In this document: one piece after another, positions 28,661 through 36,996 of the stretch
How the letters are laid out: each line of letters opens with the position of its first letter
Position numbering within the stretch: position 1 is the first letter of the stretch
Assembly: GCF_021869765.1 (NCBI RefSeq)
Contig: NZ_CP084580.1
Location: forward strand, 2,666,001 to 2,730,000
Source of the DNA: Chryseobacterium sp. MEBOG06
Lineage (GTDB): Bacteria; Bacteroidota; Bacteroidia; Flavobacteriales; Weeksellaceae
DNA: 64,000 bases
Direction of reading: 5' to 3'
Program-made: the position numbers and the translations under genes
The notes under the pieces: model-generated
Seen by the model: only the letters and a program-made list of their open reading frames with translations
The model's database searches: none
Told to the model about the DNA's origin: nothing

Positions 28661-29101
28661 TTAATCAATAGACATAGGACTCAGGAACAATTCTGTTGAA
28701 AAGCTGAAGCGTTCTCCTGTTTCCTCCATCTTTGCATTGATGGCAATTCTTACTTTCTTTTTGATTTCGGTGTGTTCTTTGGTATCGTAGCTGTGTTCTA
28801 CAAATTGGATGTGAGCATCTATGTGCGGACTGACGATTCGGGGCTCATATTCCTGAATCTGTCTTTTAAGGCTTTTTACAAAAACATTTTCCCAGATAGC
28901 ACTTGTCACTCCATTATCGAATTCCAGGTTCCAAACATCGTTTCCATAGTTTTCATCATACCTGTTCTCTCCCTTTTTGGTGGTGATCAGCAGCATAATA
29001 TTGTGAGCAATACTCTCTCCCATATCGCAGGTATCGATACTTCCGCCCTCGGTCATTAAAGTAGACGGCACGAAAGGCATTCTGTAATTTGGTGTATCCA
29101 T
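28661..29101 (-). CDS. tssE: GPW/gp25-family baseplate protein (TssE)
   Basis: The 146-residue protein has the gp25 core (ESIAHNIMLLITTKKGENRY, DENYGNDVWNLEFDN, then KSLKRQIQEYEPRIV), which in T6SS is TssE, the baseplate wedge protein related to phage T4 gp25. Length is typical. It is the first gene of the tssE-tssF-DUF3829 operon; no tssB, tssC, tssH, tssK or tssI genes are in the window. Confidence 0.8.
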   Translation of the reverse strand: MDTPNYRMPFVPSTLMTEGGSIDTCDMGESIAHNIMLLITTKKGENRYDENYGNDVWNLEFDNGVTSAIWENVFVKSLKRQIQEYEPRIVSPHIDAHIQFVEHSYDTKEHTEIKKKVRIAINAKMEETGERFSFSTELFLSPMSID

Positions 29102-29206
29102 AATGTATTAATTTTTCTTCATGGTCCCGTTTACTTAAAAACGAGATACCAAAATACACATTTTCACTAAATAATTATCAAAATACATTGAAATATTATT
29201 CAAAAC

Positions 29207-29236
29207 AAAGGCTCTCAAACCAAATTGAAAGCCCTT
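29207..29236 (-). terminator. Probable Rho-independent terminator
   Basis: AAAGGCTCTCAA and TTGAAAGCCCTT pair with two mismatches. It lies 35 bases past the amino acid permease stop. Confidence 0.65.
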
Positions 29237-29270
29237 ATGATGATTATCTATTCTTACATAGTTTAGCTGT

Positions 29271-30674
29271 CTACTTTTTCCGGTTAATAAGATAGTATAC
29301 GGGAAGGCCCAGTAAAACTAATACAAACCCCGGCCATGTATATTGCTGCTTATAAATTAAAAGTAAGATACAGAAACACGTTCCGATGACCAGATAAATG
29401 ATAGGTGTCACTGGGTAAAGCCATGTTTTATAAGGTCTCTCCAGATTAGGTTGTTTCATTCTTAAATACATAACGCCAAAAACTGTAATCATATAAAAAA
29501 GGACGATAACAAAGGATATCATATCCAGCAGATTTCCGTATTGTCCACTGAGGCATAAGATAGAAGCCCAGACCCCCTGCATCCATAAAGCATTTTGCGG
29601 CACTTCATTTTTGTTATTTTTTAATGCTGACTTAAAAAACATTCCATCTCTGGCCATGGTCTGAAAAACTCTAGCTCCTGCTAAAATCAGTCCGTTATTA
29701 CATCCAAATGTAGACACCATAACCAATAATGCTATGATAATTGTCCCTGCACTTCCGAAAATGTTCTGTGATGCGGCAACGGCAACCCTGTCATTGATGG
29801 CAAAAGCAATTCCGTTTCTATCCAGTGCGTTAAGGTATACAAAATTCACTGCTATGTAAAGAGTCATTACGGCAGAAGTACCGTATATCATTGATTTCAC
29901 TACATTTCTCTTTGGGTTGTCAATTTCCCCTGAAACAAAAGTTACACTTTCCCAGGCTACGGAACTGAAAACAGAACCTACCATGGCAGCTGCAATGCCT
30001 CCCAACAAGGTCATTCCGCTGATAGACTGCCATCCTTCTTTAAGAAAGTTACCACTTATATCTTTTTTAAGGTTACTAAAGGAATCCGTTCCCAGACTAA
30101 AATTTTCAGACATATGTGAAAAATCAACCATTATAAAGCCCAGTGCTATAAGACCTAATAATGCTATGATTTTGGAGGCTGTAAATATATTCTGAAGGAT
30201 TTTTCCACTCTGTACTCCTCTCGTATTAATATAGGTAAGGAGAAGAATTACAGCAATAGCCAGAATCTGGATCCAGGTAATTTTAAATTCACCACTTTGG
30301 AATATAGGTGCGGCATCGTTAAGTGATGGAATAATATAGGCGGTAAACTTTCCAAAAGCCATTGCCACTGCGGCAATAGTACCCGTTTGTATTACGGTAA
30401 ACAGTCCCCAGCCATAAAGGAAACCCATTCTTTTGCCAAAGATCTCTTTCAGGTATGTATATTGGCCGCCGGCTTTCGGAAACAGAGCAGAAAGTTCCCC
30501 ATAGCTTATGGCTGCGGCTACCGTCATCACCCCTGTAATTACCCATACGGCAATCAGCCAGAATCCGGATCCCAGATTCCTCATCATGTCAGCACTTACA
30601 ATAAAGATCCCACTTCCGATCATAGACCCCATTACAAGCATAATGGCATCCCATAGTTTCAGTTTTTTTTGCAT
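29271..30674 (-). CDS. APC-family amino acid permease
   Basis: The 467-residue protein has twelve predicted membrane helices and the APC opening VMGSMIGSGIFIVSADM, with KAGGQYTYLKEIFG in the third segment region. It imports or exchanges amino acids across the inner membrane; the substrate is unclear (SteT/LAT-like overall). I use the ATG at 30672-30674; the codon two positions before it is TTG. It is divergent from the DUF4920 gene across 141 bases. Confidence 0.85.
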   Translation of the reverse strand: MQKKLKLWDAIMLVMGSMIGSGIFIVSADMMRNLGSGFWLIAVWVITGVMTVAAAISYGELSALFPKAGGQYTYLKEIFGKRMGFLYGWGLFTVIQTGTIAAVAMAFGKFTAYIIPSLNDAAPIFQSGEFKITWIQILAIAVILLLTYINTRGVQSGKILQNIFTASKIIALLGLIALGFIMVDFSHMSENFSLGTDSFSNLKKDISGNFLKEGWQSISGMTLLGGIAAAMVGSVFSSVAWESVTFVSGEIDNPKRNVVKSMIYGTSAVMTLYIAVNFVYLNALDRNGIAFAINDRVAVAASQNIFGSAGTIIIALLVMVSTFGCNNGLILAGARVFQTMARDGMFFKSALKNNKNEVPQNALWMQGVWASILCLSGQYGNLLDMISFVIVLFYMITVFGVMYLRMKQPNLERPYKTWLYPVTPIIYLVIGTCFCILLLIYKQQYTWPGFVLVLLGLPVYYLINRKK

Positions 30675-30793
30675 AGTCAAGTATAGGGCTCAAATATAAA
30701 CAAATCTGCTTTTCATTTTGAATTTTATTGAAATTTCCTTAAAACACCTGTTTTTTATCATTTATTATTCGGTTATGATTCGATTTTAATTAG

Positions 30794-30801
30794 TATTTTT
30801 G
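30794..30801 (+). promoter_or_regulatory. Possible -7 element for the DUF4920 gene
   Basis: TATTTTTG fits TAnnTTTG 14 bases before the ATG at 30816. No strong -33 TTTG is seen at the expected distance. Confidence 0.4.
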
Positions 30802-30815
30802 ACAAAATATTAAAA

Positions 30816-31316
30816 ATGAAATTTAAGACTATATTATTTGTCGCTGCTGTAAGTGTTTCTTCTTTAGCATTTGCACAGGAAAGCGGACCACCTGCAGGAA
30901 AAGCTTTGGTAGGTGATACCTATGGGGGTGAGGTAGCTTCCTCTATTGAAGCTAAAGCTGTGACCGTAGATAAACTGAACAAACAGCTTAAAAAAGATAA
31001 CAAAAAGGTTGAAAATATAGCCGTTAAAGGAAAAGTAACTGATGTCTGCGATAAAAAAGGCTGCTGGCTTACTATTCAGACGGAAGACAATTCAAAGTTC
31101 TTCGTAAAGATGAAAGATTACGCTTTCTTTGTACCTACGGCCTTAAAAGGGAAAAATGTGGTGCTGGAAGGAAATGCCGAAAGAAAAGTAATATCTGTTA
31201 ATGAGCAGAAGCACTATGCTGAAGATGCAAAAAAGCCTCAGTCTGAAATTGACGCGATTACACAGCCAAAAGAGGAAATCAGGTTTGTAGCTAACGGAAT
31301 TAAGGTTATCAACTAA
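30816..31316 (+). CDS. DUF4920 periplasmic protein
   Basis: The 166-residue protein has a Sec signal (MKFKTILFVAAVSVSSLAFA). The mature domain has VKGKVTDVCDKKGCWLTIQT with a CDKKGC pair and DYAFFVPTALKGKNVVLEGN, matching DUF4920, an OB-fold-like domain of unknown function. The two Cys might bind a metal or form a disulphide; that is inference. A strong terminator follows directly. Confidence 0.8.
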   Translation: MKFKTILFVAAVSVSSLAFAQESGPPAGKALVGDTYGGEVASSIEAKAVTVDKLNKQLKKDNKKVENIAVKGKVTDVCDKKGCWLTIQTEDNSKFFVKMKDYAFFVPTALKGKNVVLEGNAERKVISVNEQKHYAEDAKKPQSEIDAITQPKEEIRFVANGIKVIN

Positions 31317-31331
31317 TCTATTTCAAACAAT

Positions 31332-31372
31332 AAAAAAAGCGTTCTCAAATATATTTTGAGAACGCTTTTTTA
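31332..31372. terminator. Bidirectional terminator
   Basis: AAAAAAAGCGTTCTCAAA and TTTGAGAACGCTTTTTT form an almost perfect stem around TATAT. It serves the convergent DUF4920 and 31390-31791 genes. Confidence 0.92.
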
Positions 31373-31389
31373 TATAGATGATTATTATC

Positions 31390-31791
31390 CTATTTACTTT
31401 GTTTCTTTTCTTTCTCCAGCATAACCGGATAGACAGGCAGAAAATCATATGAAGGATAAAATTCTGTTTTGAATCCACCCCACGCTCCACTTTCAAATAC
31501 CTGATTAACTTCTCTCGTATACTCAGGTTTGAATCGTAAAGTAATAATCTGGCCTATCCCCATTACTACGTTCCACGATACAATTCGGGTGTGGCTTTTA
31601 TCCAGTTTCTGATAAAACTTTTGTTTCATTACCCTCGCCTGAATAGAATCTACAGGGTTTTCCTGTATATGGCGCATTATTACAGTTACCATTACGCTGT
31701 CATTCGGCTTATAGGGTATTGATGATTGGTTTTGTGCCTTTAAAGACAGTCCCGTGATCGTCAAGATTAACAATGTCAGTAAATTTTGCAT
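31390..31791 (-). CDS. Small secreted protein, FEKKY/FEAGxW-type, unknown function
   Basis: The 133-residue protein has a Sec signal (MQNLLTLLILTITGLSLKAQ). The mature part includes WNVVMGIGQIITLRFKPEYT and FESGAWGGFKTEFYPSYDF, which I do not recognise as a named family. I use the ATG at 31789-31791; the longer frame begins at a TTG and would spoil the signal peptide. The next gene upstream is an M14 carboxypeptidase. Confidence 0.65.
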   Translation of the reverse strand: MQNLLTLLILTITGLSLKAQNQSSIPYKPNDSVMVTVIMRHIQENPVDSIQARVMKQKFYQKLDKSHTRIVSWNVVMGIGQIITLRFKPEYTREVNQVFESGAWGGFKTEFYPSYDFLPVYPVMLEKEKKQSK

Positions 31792-31847
31792 AGTATATTT
31801 AACCTTTTGATTCAATGTCTAAAAATGTATTGGGTACTTTGAATTTT

Positions 31848-32957
31848 TTAATCTTCTATTTTAAATTCCGCGACTGCATCCAGTTTAGGATATTTAGTAG
31901 CAGATATAAATTTCTTCCCGGTACATTCTATTTCCAGCCAGCCCTTTTTTCCCTTCACATCTCCCACTTCCATTACAAAAGGAATAAAGGAAATTTCATC
32001 TTTACCTGCTTCTTTCATCTCTCTGTACTGAACCGCAATGTCTAAGATACATTCATGTTCCGTATTCAGTTTTACATTTCTGTAAACGATATCATAATGG
32101 GTATCCTTATTTTCAGGGATATCAAGATAAGTCTCCCATCCTGTAATATCCGAGTTGAATTCACTGATTGCTTTCAGCGCATAATAAAGAGCTATAGTAT
32201 AATATTTTCTGGTCCCTTTTCTTGTATAATCGTTAACGAAGTGTCCGCCTTCAAATAATATAGTAGGCATTCCTGCCCTGATAAAGTTATCACCTGTAGA
32301 CGTAGGATAAAATTCATCAGAATATCTCCCGACCTGATTGGGGATCATTTCTTTTAAATGATTATAAACACTTCCGATTACTGCCATACACTTTTTCCTG
32401 TTTTCAGTAACTGTACGTTCTACATTTTCTGAGGGAGCCAAAAAAGAAAGTGTAGCAGGGTGGATACCATCTGTTGTAAAAATGGTTCTCTGCTCATGGA
32501 GATTTAATGCGTAGTCATACTTCTTTGAAGCGGCAGCATTTTTCAGGAATTTAATCTCTTTACTGGCCTCGTTATGAAAATCTCTGTTCAGATCAATATC
32601 GGCAGCATTCAGTCTGGTCCATCTTTCAGATCCATCAGGATTCAGCATGAAAATAAAGTCTAACTGTATTCTAGAGAAGAGCTCTTCTTTAATCTCCGGA
32701 GCTTTATCCAAAGTTTTTAATAGATCGAGCATCGCATGGGTTGCGTTCGATTCATTTCCATGCATTTGCGACCAGGCTAACACCTTAATGTTTCCGGTTC
32801 CTATACTTAACTGATAGATGGGCTTCTCTAAATAAGATGTTCCTATTTGCTGAATATAATCGCTGAGATTGTTCTGTAGGTAAGAAAATAATTTTTCAGG
32901 AGAAATATAACGATTTGAGAAATCGGGGTTTTGAGAATAGATCTGTTCAAAATTCAT
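31848..32957 (-). CDS. M14-family zinc carboxypeptidase-like protein
   Basis: The 369-residue protein has SQMHGNESNATHAML with the HxxE zinc ligands, DLNRDFHNEASKEI with the conserved NRD substrate-binding segment, and a distal His in ALNLHEQRTIF. These are the M14 (carboxypeptidase A) landmarks. M14 enzymes remove C-terminal residues from peptides, or act on muropeptides in bacteria. There is no signal peptide, so it is likely cytoplasmic. It is divergent from the XRE gene across the 0.97-kb palindrome region. Confidence 0.82.
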   Translation of the reverse strand: MNFEQIYSQNPDFSNRYISPEKLFSYLQNNLSDYIQQIGTSYLEKPIYQLSIGTGNIKVLAWSQMHGNESNATHAMLDLLKTLDKAPEIKEELFSRIQLDFIFMLNPDGSERWTRLNAADIDLNRDFHNEASKEIKFLKNAAASKKYDYALNLHEQRTIFTTDGIHPATLSFLAPSENVERTVTENRKKCMAVIGSVYNHLKEMIPNQVGRYSDEFYPTSTGDNFIRAGMPTILFEGGHFVNDYTRKGTRKYYTIALYYALKAISEFNSDITGWETYLDIPENKDTHYDIVYRNVKLNTEHECILDIAVQYREMKEAGKDEISFIPFVMEVGDVKGKKGWLEIECTGKKFISATKYPKLDAVAEFKIED

Positions 32958-32968
32958 TGTTGGAATAA

Positions 32969-33905
32969 TTTACAAGAATCAAATTTAACCATTTTTGGGC
33001 AAAAAAGTAAATTAACATCTGTAAATAATAGCAAAATTCATGAATTTACAAATCCAAACCGTTTTAAAAATATTTTACAAGAGTTAAATTTACCCGTTTG
33101 AAAATTTCAAAACAGGATTAACATATGTAACTACACTAAACATCCTCATCCGTCAATTTGTCTGTTGGTAAAATTGTGGATTGCGAATAATTTAATTACA
33201 TATATTTATGTATCACTATTTCAGCAAGTTATGGCATTTATATAAATCGTATTTATAACTATACTTGAAGTGTAAAAAAGCAGGTTTTAAGCACTTTATG
33301 AGTTATTTATTTAAACATTTAAAATGTGGAAAACCTAGATGTTTACTTGTTTATACAAATGTAAATCATAGAAAATGTTTAAAATTTCACTTTTAATTCT
33401 TTAATCTATCCTTTTCCAGGAAATTTTACATCTTCATAAAATTAGTCGTTTAAGAAAGATCATAATGAACCTAAAACAACCCCTTCATTGAGGTTTAAAA
33501 GGGCATTTACATCAGTAATTTACCTTTGTAATACTTTAAAAGCGGTATTTAATAGACAATAAAGGCTTATTAAATCGATTTTTTAACCTGATACCAGGTT
33601 TCTGTTAATTAATAATGTAAACAAACATAAAGAGGTTGTTTTATACACTTAATATGCTCTTAAAGAGGTATAGTTTACATTTTTAAACAGTATTTTAACC
33701 AAAAAAAGACCCGAACTTAAAGAAATATAATTGAATAAATAAGGTCTGTAGCTGATTAAGGTATTGAAAAGATACAAATGTAACTGAATGGTAATTTATT
33801 GGTTTAAAATACTTTACTTTTAGTTTACATTTGTACATCAATGAGTATTTAAATTATTTACATTTGTATTTTGCATTTGTAAATTTTATTATTTACATTT
33901 GTAAT
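32969..33905. repeat. Array of TTTACA-N2-TGTAAA palindromes between divergent genes
   Basis: Imperfect copies of a 14-bp palindrome with arms TTTACA and TGTAAA recur across the gap. Best copies: 33012-33025, 33118-33131, 33352-33365, 33519-33532, 33771-33784, 33824-33837, 33857-33870, 33870-33883 and 33892-33905; weaker or half sites lie at 32969, 33045, 33506 and 33674. The last four are crowded within 82 bases of each other, just before the XRE start. No gene is open in this 0.97-kb stretch. The shape and place fit operator sites for the adjacent regulator, which is inference. Confidence 0.7.
33870..33901 (+). promoter_or_regulatory. Promoter of the XRE regulator, overlapping two palindromes
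   Basis: TTTG (33870-33873) and TACATTTG (33894-33901) are a -33/-7 pair with 20 bases between. Both elements lie inside palindrome copies, which would let a bound regulator block transcription. The ATG follows 24 bases after the -7 box. Confidence 0.65.
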
Positions 33906-33925
33906 ATAATTAATGACTTATTTTT

Positions 33926-34459
33926 ATGAGTTTAAACGATAGAATTTCAAAAGTTATAGAGTATTCCAATCTTACTCCTTCAGAATTTGCAGATGAAATT
34001 GATGTGCAGCGTTCATCTATTTCGCATATTACTTCGGGTAGAAATAAACCTTCTCTGGAATTTATCATAAAAATAAAATCCCGTTTTCCTGAACTTCTAT
34101 GGGATTGGCTAGTTACCGGAGAAGGGGAAATGCTGAAATCTGAACTTCCCAACACAGAAATCAGAGTTGAACATGCAGAAGAGGAAATCGTAAAAACGAC
34201 TCCTCTCCCCGACTTGTTTACGATGATGAATGATGATGACGAATTCGGAAGCGAAACTGAAATTGAAGCTCCAAAATCAAGCCCCGGAGAATCGTTTTTA
34301 CCGCCCCAGGATAAAGCTCCGGAAAAAATATCCAATTCTCAGCGATTAGAAAATTCAAGCGATCAGATATTGGGGCAAATACTTGGAAATCAGACTGATA
34401 AAATAAAACGTATCGTTCTGTTCTATGAAAACGGAAAATTCGAAAGTTTTGAGCCATAA
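33926..34459 (+). CDS. XRE-family helix-turn-helix regulator with a long acidic linker
   Basis: The 177-residue protein has an N-terminal HTH (residues 4-58): LTPSEFADEIDVQRSSISHI and TSGRNKPSLEFIIKI, a Cro/C1-type helix-turn-helix. Residues 72-150 are a low-complexity acidic and Pro/Ser linker. The end, KIKRIVLFYENGKFESFEP, is a short conserved beta motif seen on related flavobacterial regulators, to my memory. The dense palindromes upstream and the overlapping promoter suggest autoregulation. Confidence 0.82.
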   Translation: MSLNDRISKVIEYSNLTPSEFADEIDVQRSSISHITSGRNKPSLEFIIKIKSRFPELLWDWLVTGEGEMLKSELPNTEIRVEHAEEEIVKTTPLPDLFTMMNDDDEFGSETEIEAPKSSPGESFLPPQDKAPEKISNSQRLENSSDQILGQILGNQTDKIKRIVLFYENGKFESFEP

Positions 34460-34462
34460 AAA

Positions 34463-34489
34463 ACCTGACCAGAGAAAATTGGTCAGGTA
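34463..34489. terminator. Bidirectional terminator
   Basis: ACCTGACCA and TGGTCAGGT pair perfectly around AGAGAAAAT-type loop bases, with A runs on both sides. It serves the XRE gene and the convergent T9SS gene. Confidence 0.9.
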
Positions 34490-34517
34490 AAAAAATATTT
34501 GAAGAAGAAAACTAAAG

Positions 34518-35537
34518 TTATTGCTTGATAAGTTTTGTAATTTTCGCAGGTCCGCTCTCATTCTTTATTTTAAGAATATAATTACCTTTTGGCAGATCCG
34601 AGACGTTATAGCTTTCAGCAGCATTTAATGTTTTTATAAGTCTGCCGGAAAGATCCATAATTTCTACAGTAGTTATTTTCATTTTTTCCGGATTGTTAAT
34701 CCTGAAATGATCAGTTACCGGATTAGGATATACCCGTACTCTATTATCATACTGAATAATCTCTTTGGTTCCCAGTGTAGGAGATGTAAAAGTAACCACA
34801 AAAGGCATATCTAAAGGGAAATCCGGAGCAGTTGTAGGATTTCCGTCATCTATAATAGAAACCCATGTTCCCGCAATCGCATTAAACTGCTTAGCATTAA
34901 AACCCGGAAGCCCTCGTGAATCTACAACCGTAACCGGTGGTAAAAAGCCTCCCGTAGCCGTCACAACATTCTGCAGTTGATATTTTACCCAATATGTTCC
35001 TGCAGTTAAGGTAACCGGTGTATTGGCTGTCACTTTCCATATTTTTCTGTTAGTGGCTGGTGTTGTAGCAAGGGGTACAGTCGTATTTCCAATCCTGTAG
35101 ATGTTGGCATCAGTTCCTGCACTGAATCTATTGGTTGTATCATCACCAAACACACTTACCGCCCCCGCAACAGAGGGGTCGGAGCTGTATATATTAACTC
35201 TTACTGTATTAAACGGAGAAGTAGTCCCTGTATAGCTTGTCTGATAGCCAAAGAAATCAATCGTACTGATCTGCCATGAACTACCCACGGGAATCGTAAA
35301 GTCATCAGCAAGGAAAAGACTTGAAGCGGCAGAGATAAAAGTCCCGCCTAACCCAAGACTGGTATTAGATTCTGTAGTATTTCCTGCATTATTCTGTAAT
35401 TCAGACCAAGTATATCCTGCTGGTGCAGTAACATTGCTTTTCGTGTTTACTCCAGTGCTTAAACCTCCATTACTATAAGTTTGAGAGAAGTAAAAGTTAG
35501 CTGCCAGTAAAGCAGCAACAAGTAGATTTTTTTTCAT
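34518..35537 (-). CDS. T9SS cargo protein with type A sorting domain
   Basis: The 339-residue protein has a Sec signal (MKKNLLVAALLAANFYFSQ), a beta-rich Ser/Thr/Gly/Asn-rich middle that I cannot name, and a C-terminal type A sorting domain (about residues 262-339) with VRVYPNPVTDHFRI, EIMDLSGRLIK and YILKIKNESG-KITKLIKQ. That domain directs export through the type IX secretion system and anchoring at the cell surface. A canonical promoter lies just upstream. Confidence 0.88.
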   Translation of the reverse strand: MKKNLLVAALLAANFYFSQTYSNGGLSTGVNTKSNVTAPAGYTWSELQNNAGNTTESNTSLGLGGTFISAASSLFLADDFTIPVGSSWQISTIDFFGYQTSYTGTTSPFNTVRVNIYSSDPSVAGAVSVFGDDTTNRFSAGTDANIYRIGNTTVPLATTPATNRKIWKVTANTPVTLTAGTYWVKYQLQNVVTATGGFLPPVTVVDSRGLPGFNAKQFNAIAGTWVSIIDDGNPTTAPDFPLDMPFVVTFTSPTLGTKEIIQYDNRVRVYPNPVTDHFRINNPEKMKITTVEIMDLSGRLIKTLNAAESYNVSDLPKGNYILKIKNESGPAKITKLIKQ

Positions 35538-35560
35538 TGTTTTAGTTTTTATGATTTAAT

Positions 35561-35592
35561 CAAATGTAAAAAATAAAAATGAAATCTACAAA
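35561..35592 (-). promoter_or_regulatory. Promoter of the T9SS cargo gene
   Basis: On the minus strand, TTTG (35589-35592) and TACATTTG (35561-35568) are separated by 20 bases, matching the Bacteroidetes -33/-7 pattern, 24 bases before the ATG. Confidence 0.65.
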
Positions 35593-35720
35593 GAAAGCTT
35601 AATTATATTATACAATATTTTAAAATAAATAAAATTCATTAACAATCATAAATTGATTATTAAGTTAAATATCTTCTATATTGGTCATCAGCAGTATGTT
35701 TTATTCAATTAATTCTAATA

Positions 35721-35749
35721 AAAAAAGCCCGCAAAATTTGCGGGCTTTT
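35721..35749 (-). terminator. Rho-independent terminator after proline dehydrogenase
   Basis: AAAAGCCCGCAAA and TTTGCGGGCTTTT form a strong stem flanked by an A run, 18 bases past the stop at 35767. Confidence 0.9.
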
Positions 35750-35766
35750 GATCTATTTTTATCCTA

Positions 35767-36933
35767 TTATTTTTTTCTTCTTTGAAGCTCTTTACTGATA
35801 AGGCCAAGTTCTCTTCCGGTTTGTCCTGCAACAGAAGTATTTTCCCTTGCTCTTCTTGTAAGATAAGGAACAACATCTTTCACTGGTCCATATGGAAGGT
35901 ATTTCGCAGCGTTATATCCTTTATCGGACAGGTAGAATGTAATATTATCACTCATTCCGTAAAGCTGTCCAAAATAAACGTGTGGATTATCATTTTCCAG
36001 AGATTTGGCCTTCATTTTATCCATAATCAATTCTGAAGAAATTTCATTATGAGTCCCGAAGAATGCTGATACTTTGTCCAGATGATTCATCACAAAATCG
36101 ATTCCGGAGTTATAGTTCTTATCTGAAGCTTCTTTATTTGGCTGTATCGGATCCTCGTACCCTTTCTCTGCTGCTCTGGCCCTCTCTTTCTCCATATAGG
36201 CACCACGAACGATCTTATACCCAATGAAGTAGTTCTTTTCTCTTGCTCTCTGAAGATTTGCTTCCATATATTCAAGTCTTTTGGTTCTATACATCTGGAT
36301 GGTATTCCAAACGATAGGCTTCTCCTGATTATATTTTTCCATCATCTCTTCGCAAAGATGGTCTGCTGCATCCTGCATCCAGGTTTCTTCAGCATCTACC
36401 ATTACTTTTTTATCATTCTCGTGGCAAAGTCTGCATACCTCATCAAATCTTCTTACCACTCTTTCCCATTCTTCTTTCTGGCTTGTAGTAAGCTCTGCCC
36501 CTTTTCCAACGGCTTCATAAAGATCAATCCTTCCGAAAGCGGTAGGTTTAAAAACGATAAAAGGAATCGCCGGATTTCCTACAGAAAATCTTACAATATC
36601 TTTAATCTCTCTGCATACTGCATCAAAGGTTTCTTCATCTTCCTTTCCTTCAATAGAGTAATCAAAAATACTTCCAACTCCCCTTTTAAAAAGCTGTTTT
36701 ACCACTTTCATGCTTTCTTCACGGGTTTCACCTCCGCAAAACTGCTCAAATAAAGTGTTTTTTACAATTCCTGTAACGAAAGGAAAATTATTGTGTACCG
36801 TGAAATTAAGAACAGATGTTCCAAGGCTTGTAAGAGCGGGTTGTTCAATCATTTTAAACATCCAGTAAGCCTTTCTCAATTGTGCATCAGACTTGTCTGC
36901 AAATGCGACTTTAGTATCATTAAAAATGGGCAT
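35767..36933 (-). CDS. Proline dehydrogenase (monofunctional)
   Basis: The 388-residue flavoprotein should oxidise proline to 1-pyrroline-5-carboxylate, passing electrons to the quinone pool. It has the PRODH barrel with KVMVDAEETWMQDA, KIVRGAYMEKERARA and the late LPYGPVKDVVPYLTRRARENT, where the C-terminal RRxxEN motif binds substrate. Length fits the single-domain form (not the fused PutA). The ATG is at 36931-36933. Regulation by the TACATTTG promoter upstream is likely. Confidence 0.9.
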   Translation of the reverse strand: MPIFNDTKVAFADKSDAQLRKAYWMFKMIEQPALTSLGTSVLNFTVHNNFPFVTGIVKNTLFEQFCGGETREESMKVVKQLFKRGVGSIFDYSIEGKEDEETFDAVCREIKDIVRFSVGNPAIPFIVFKPTAFGRIDLYEAVGKGAELTTSQKEEWERVVRRFDEVCRLCHENDKKVMVDAEETWMQDAADHLCEEMMEKYNQEKPIVWNTIQMYRTKRLEYMEANLQRAREKNYFIGYKIVRGAYMEKERARAAEKGYEDPIQPNKEASDKNYNSGIDFVMNHLDKVSAFFGTHNEISSELIMDKMKAKSLENDNPHVYFGQLYGMSDNITFYLSDKGYNAAKYLPYGPVKDVVPYLTRRARENTSVAGQTGRELGLISKELQRRKK

Positions 36934-36957
36934 TCCTATTTATTAAATTTAATTATG

Positions 36958-36965
36958 CAAATGTA
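36958..36965 (-). promoter_or_regulatory. -7 element of the proline dehydrogenase gene
   Basis: TACATTTG on the minus strand fits TAnnTTTG, 24 bases before the ATG. The -33 region is weak (CTTTA). The wider word TTACATTTG resembles the half sites in the palindrome array at 33.0-33.9 kb. Confidence 0.5.
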
Positions 36966-36996
36966 ATAATAACCTCAGTTTATTTAAAGATTTTTT

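Noticed and set aside
33910-34335. A 141-codon minus-strand frame over the XRE gene
   Set aside because: It is antisense to the XRE gene and Ser-rich, as expected of a shadow frame.
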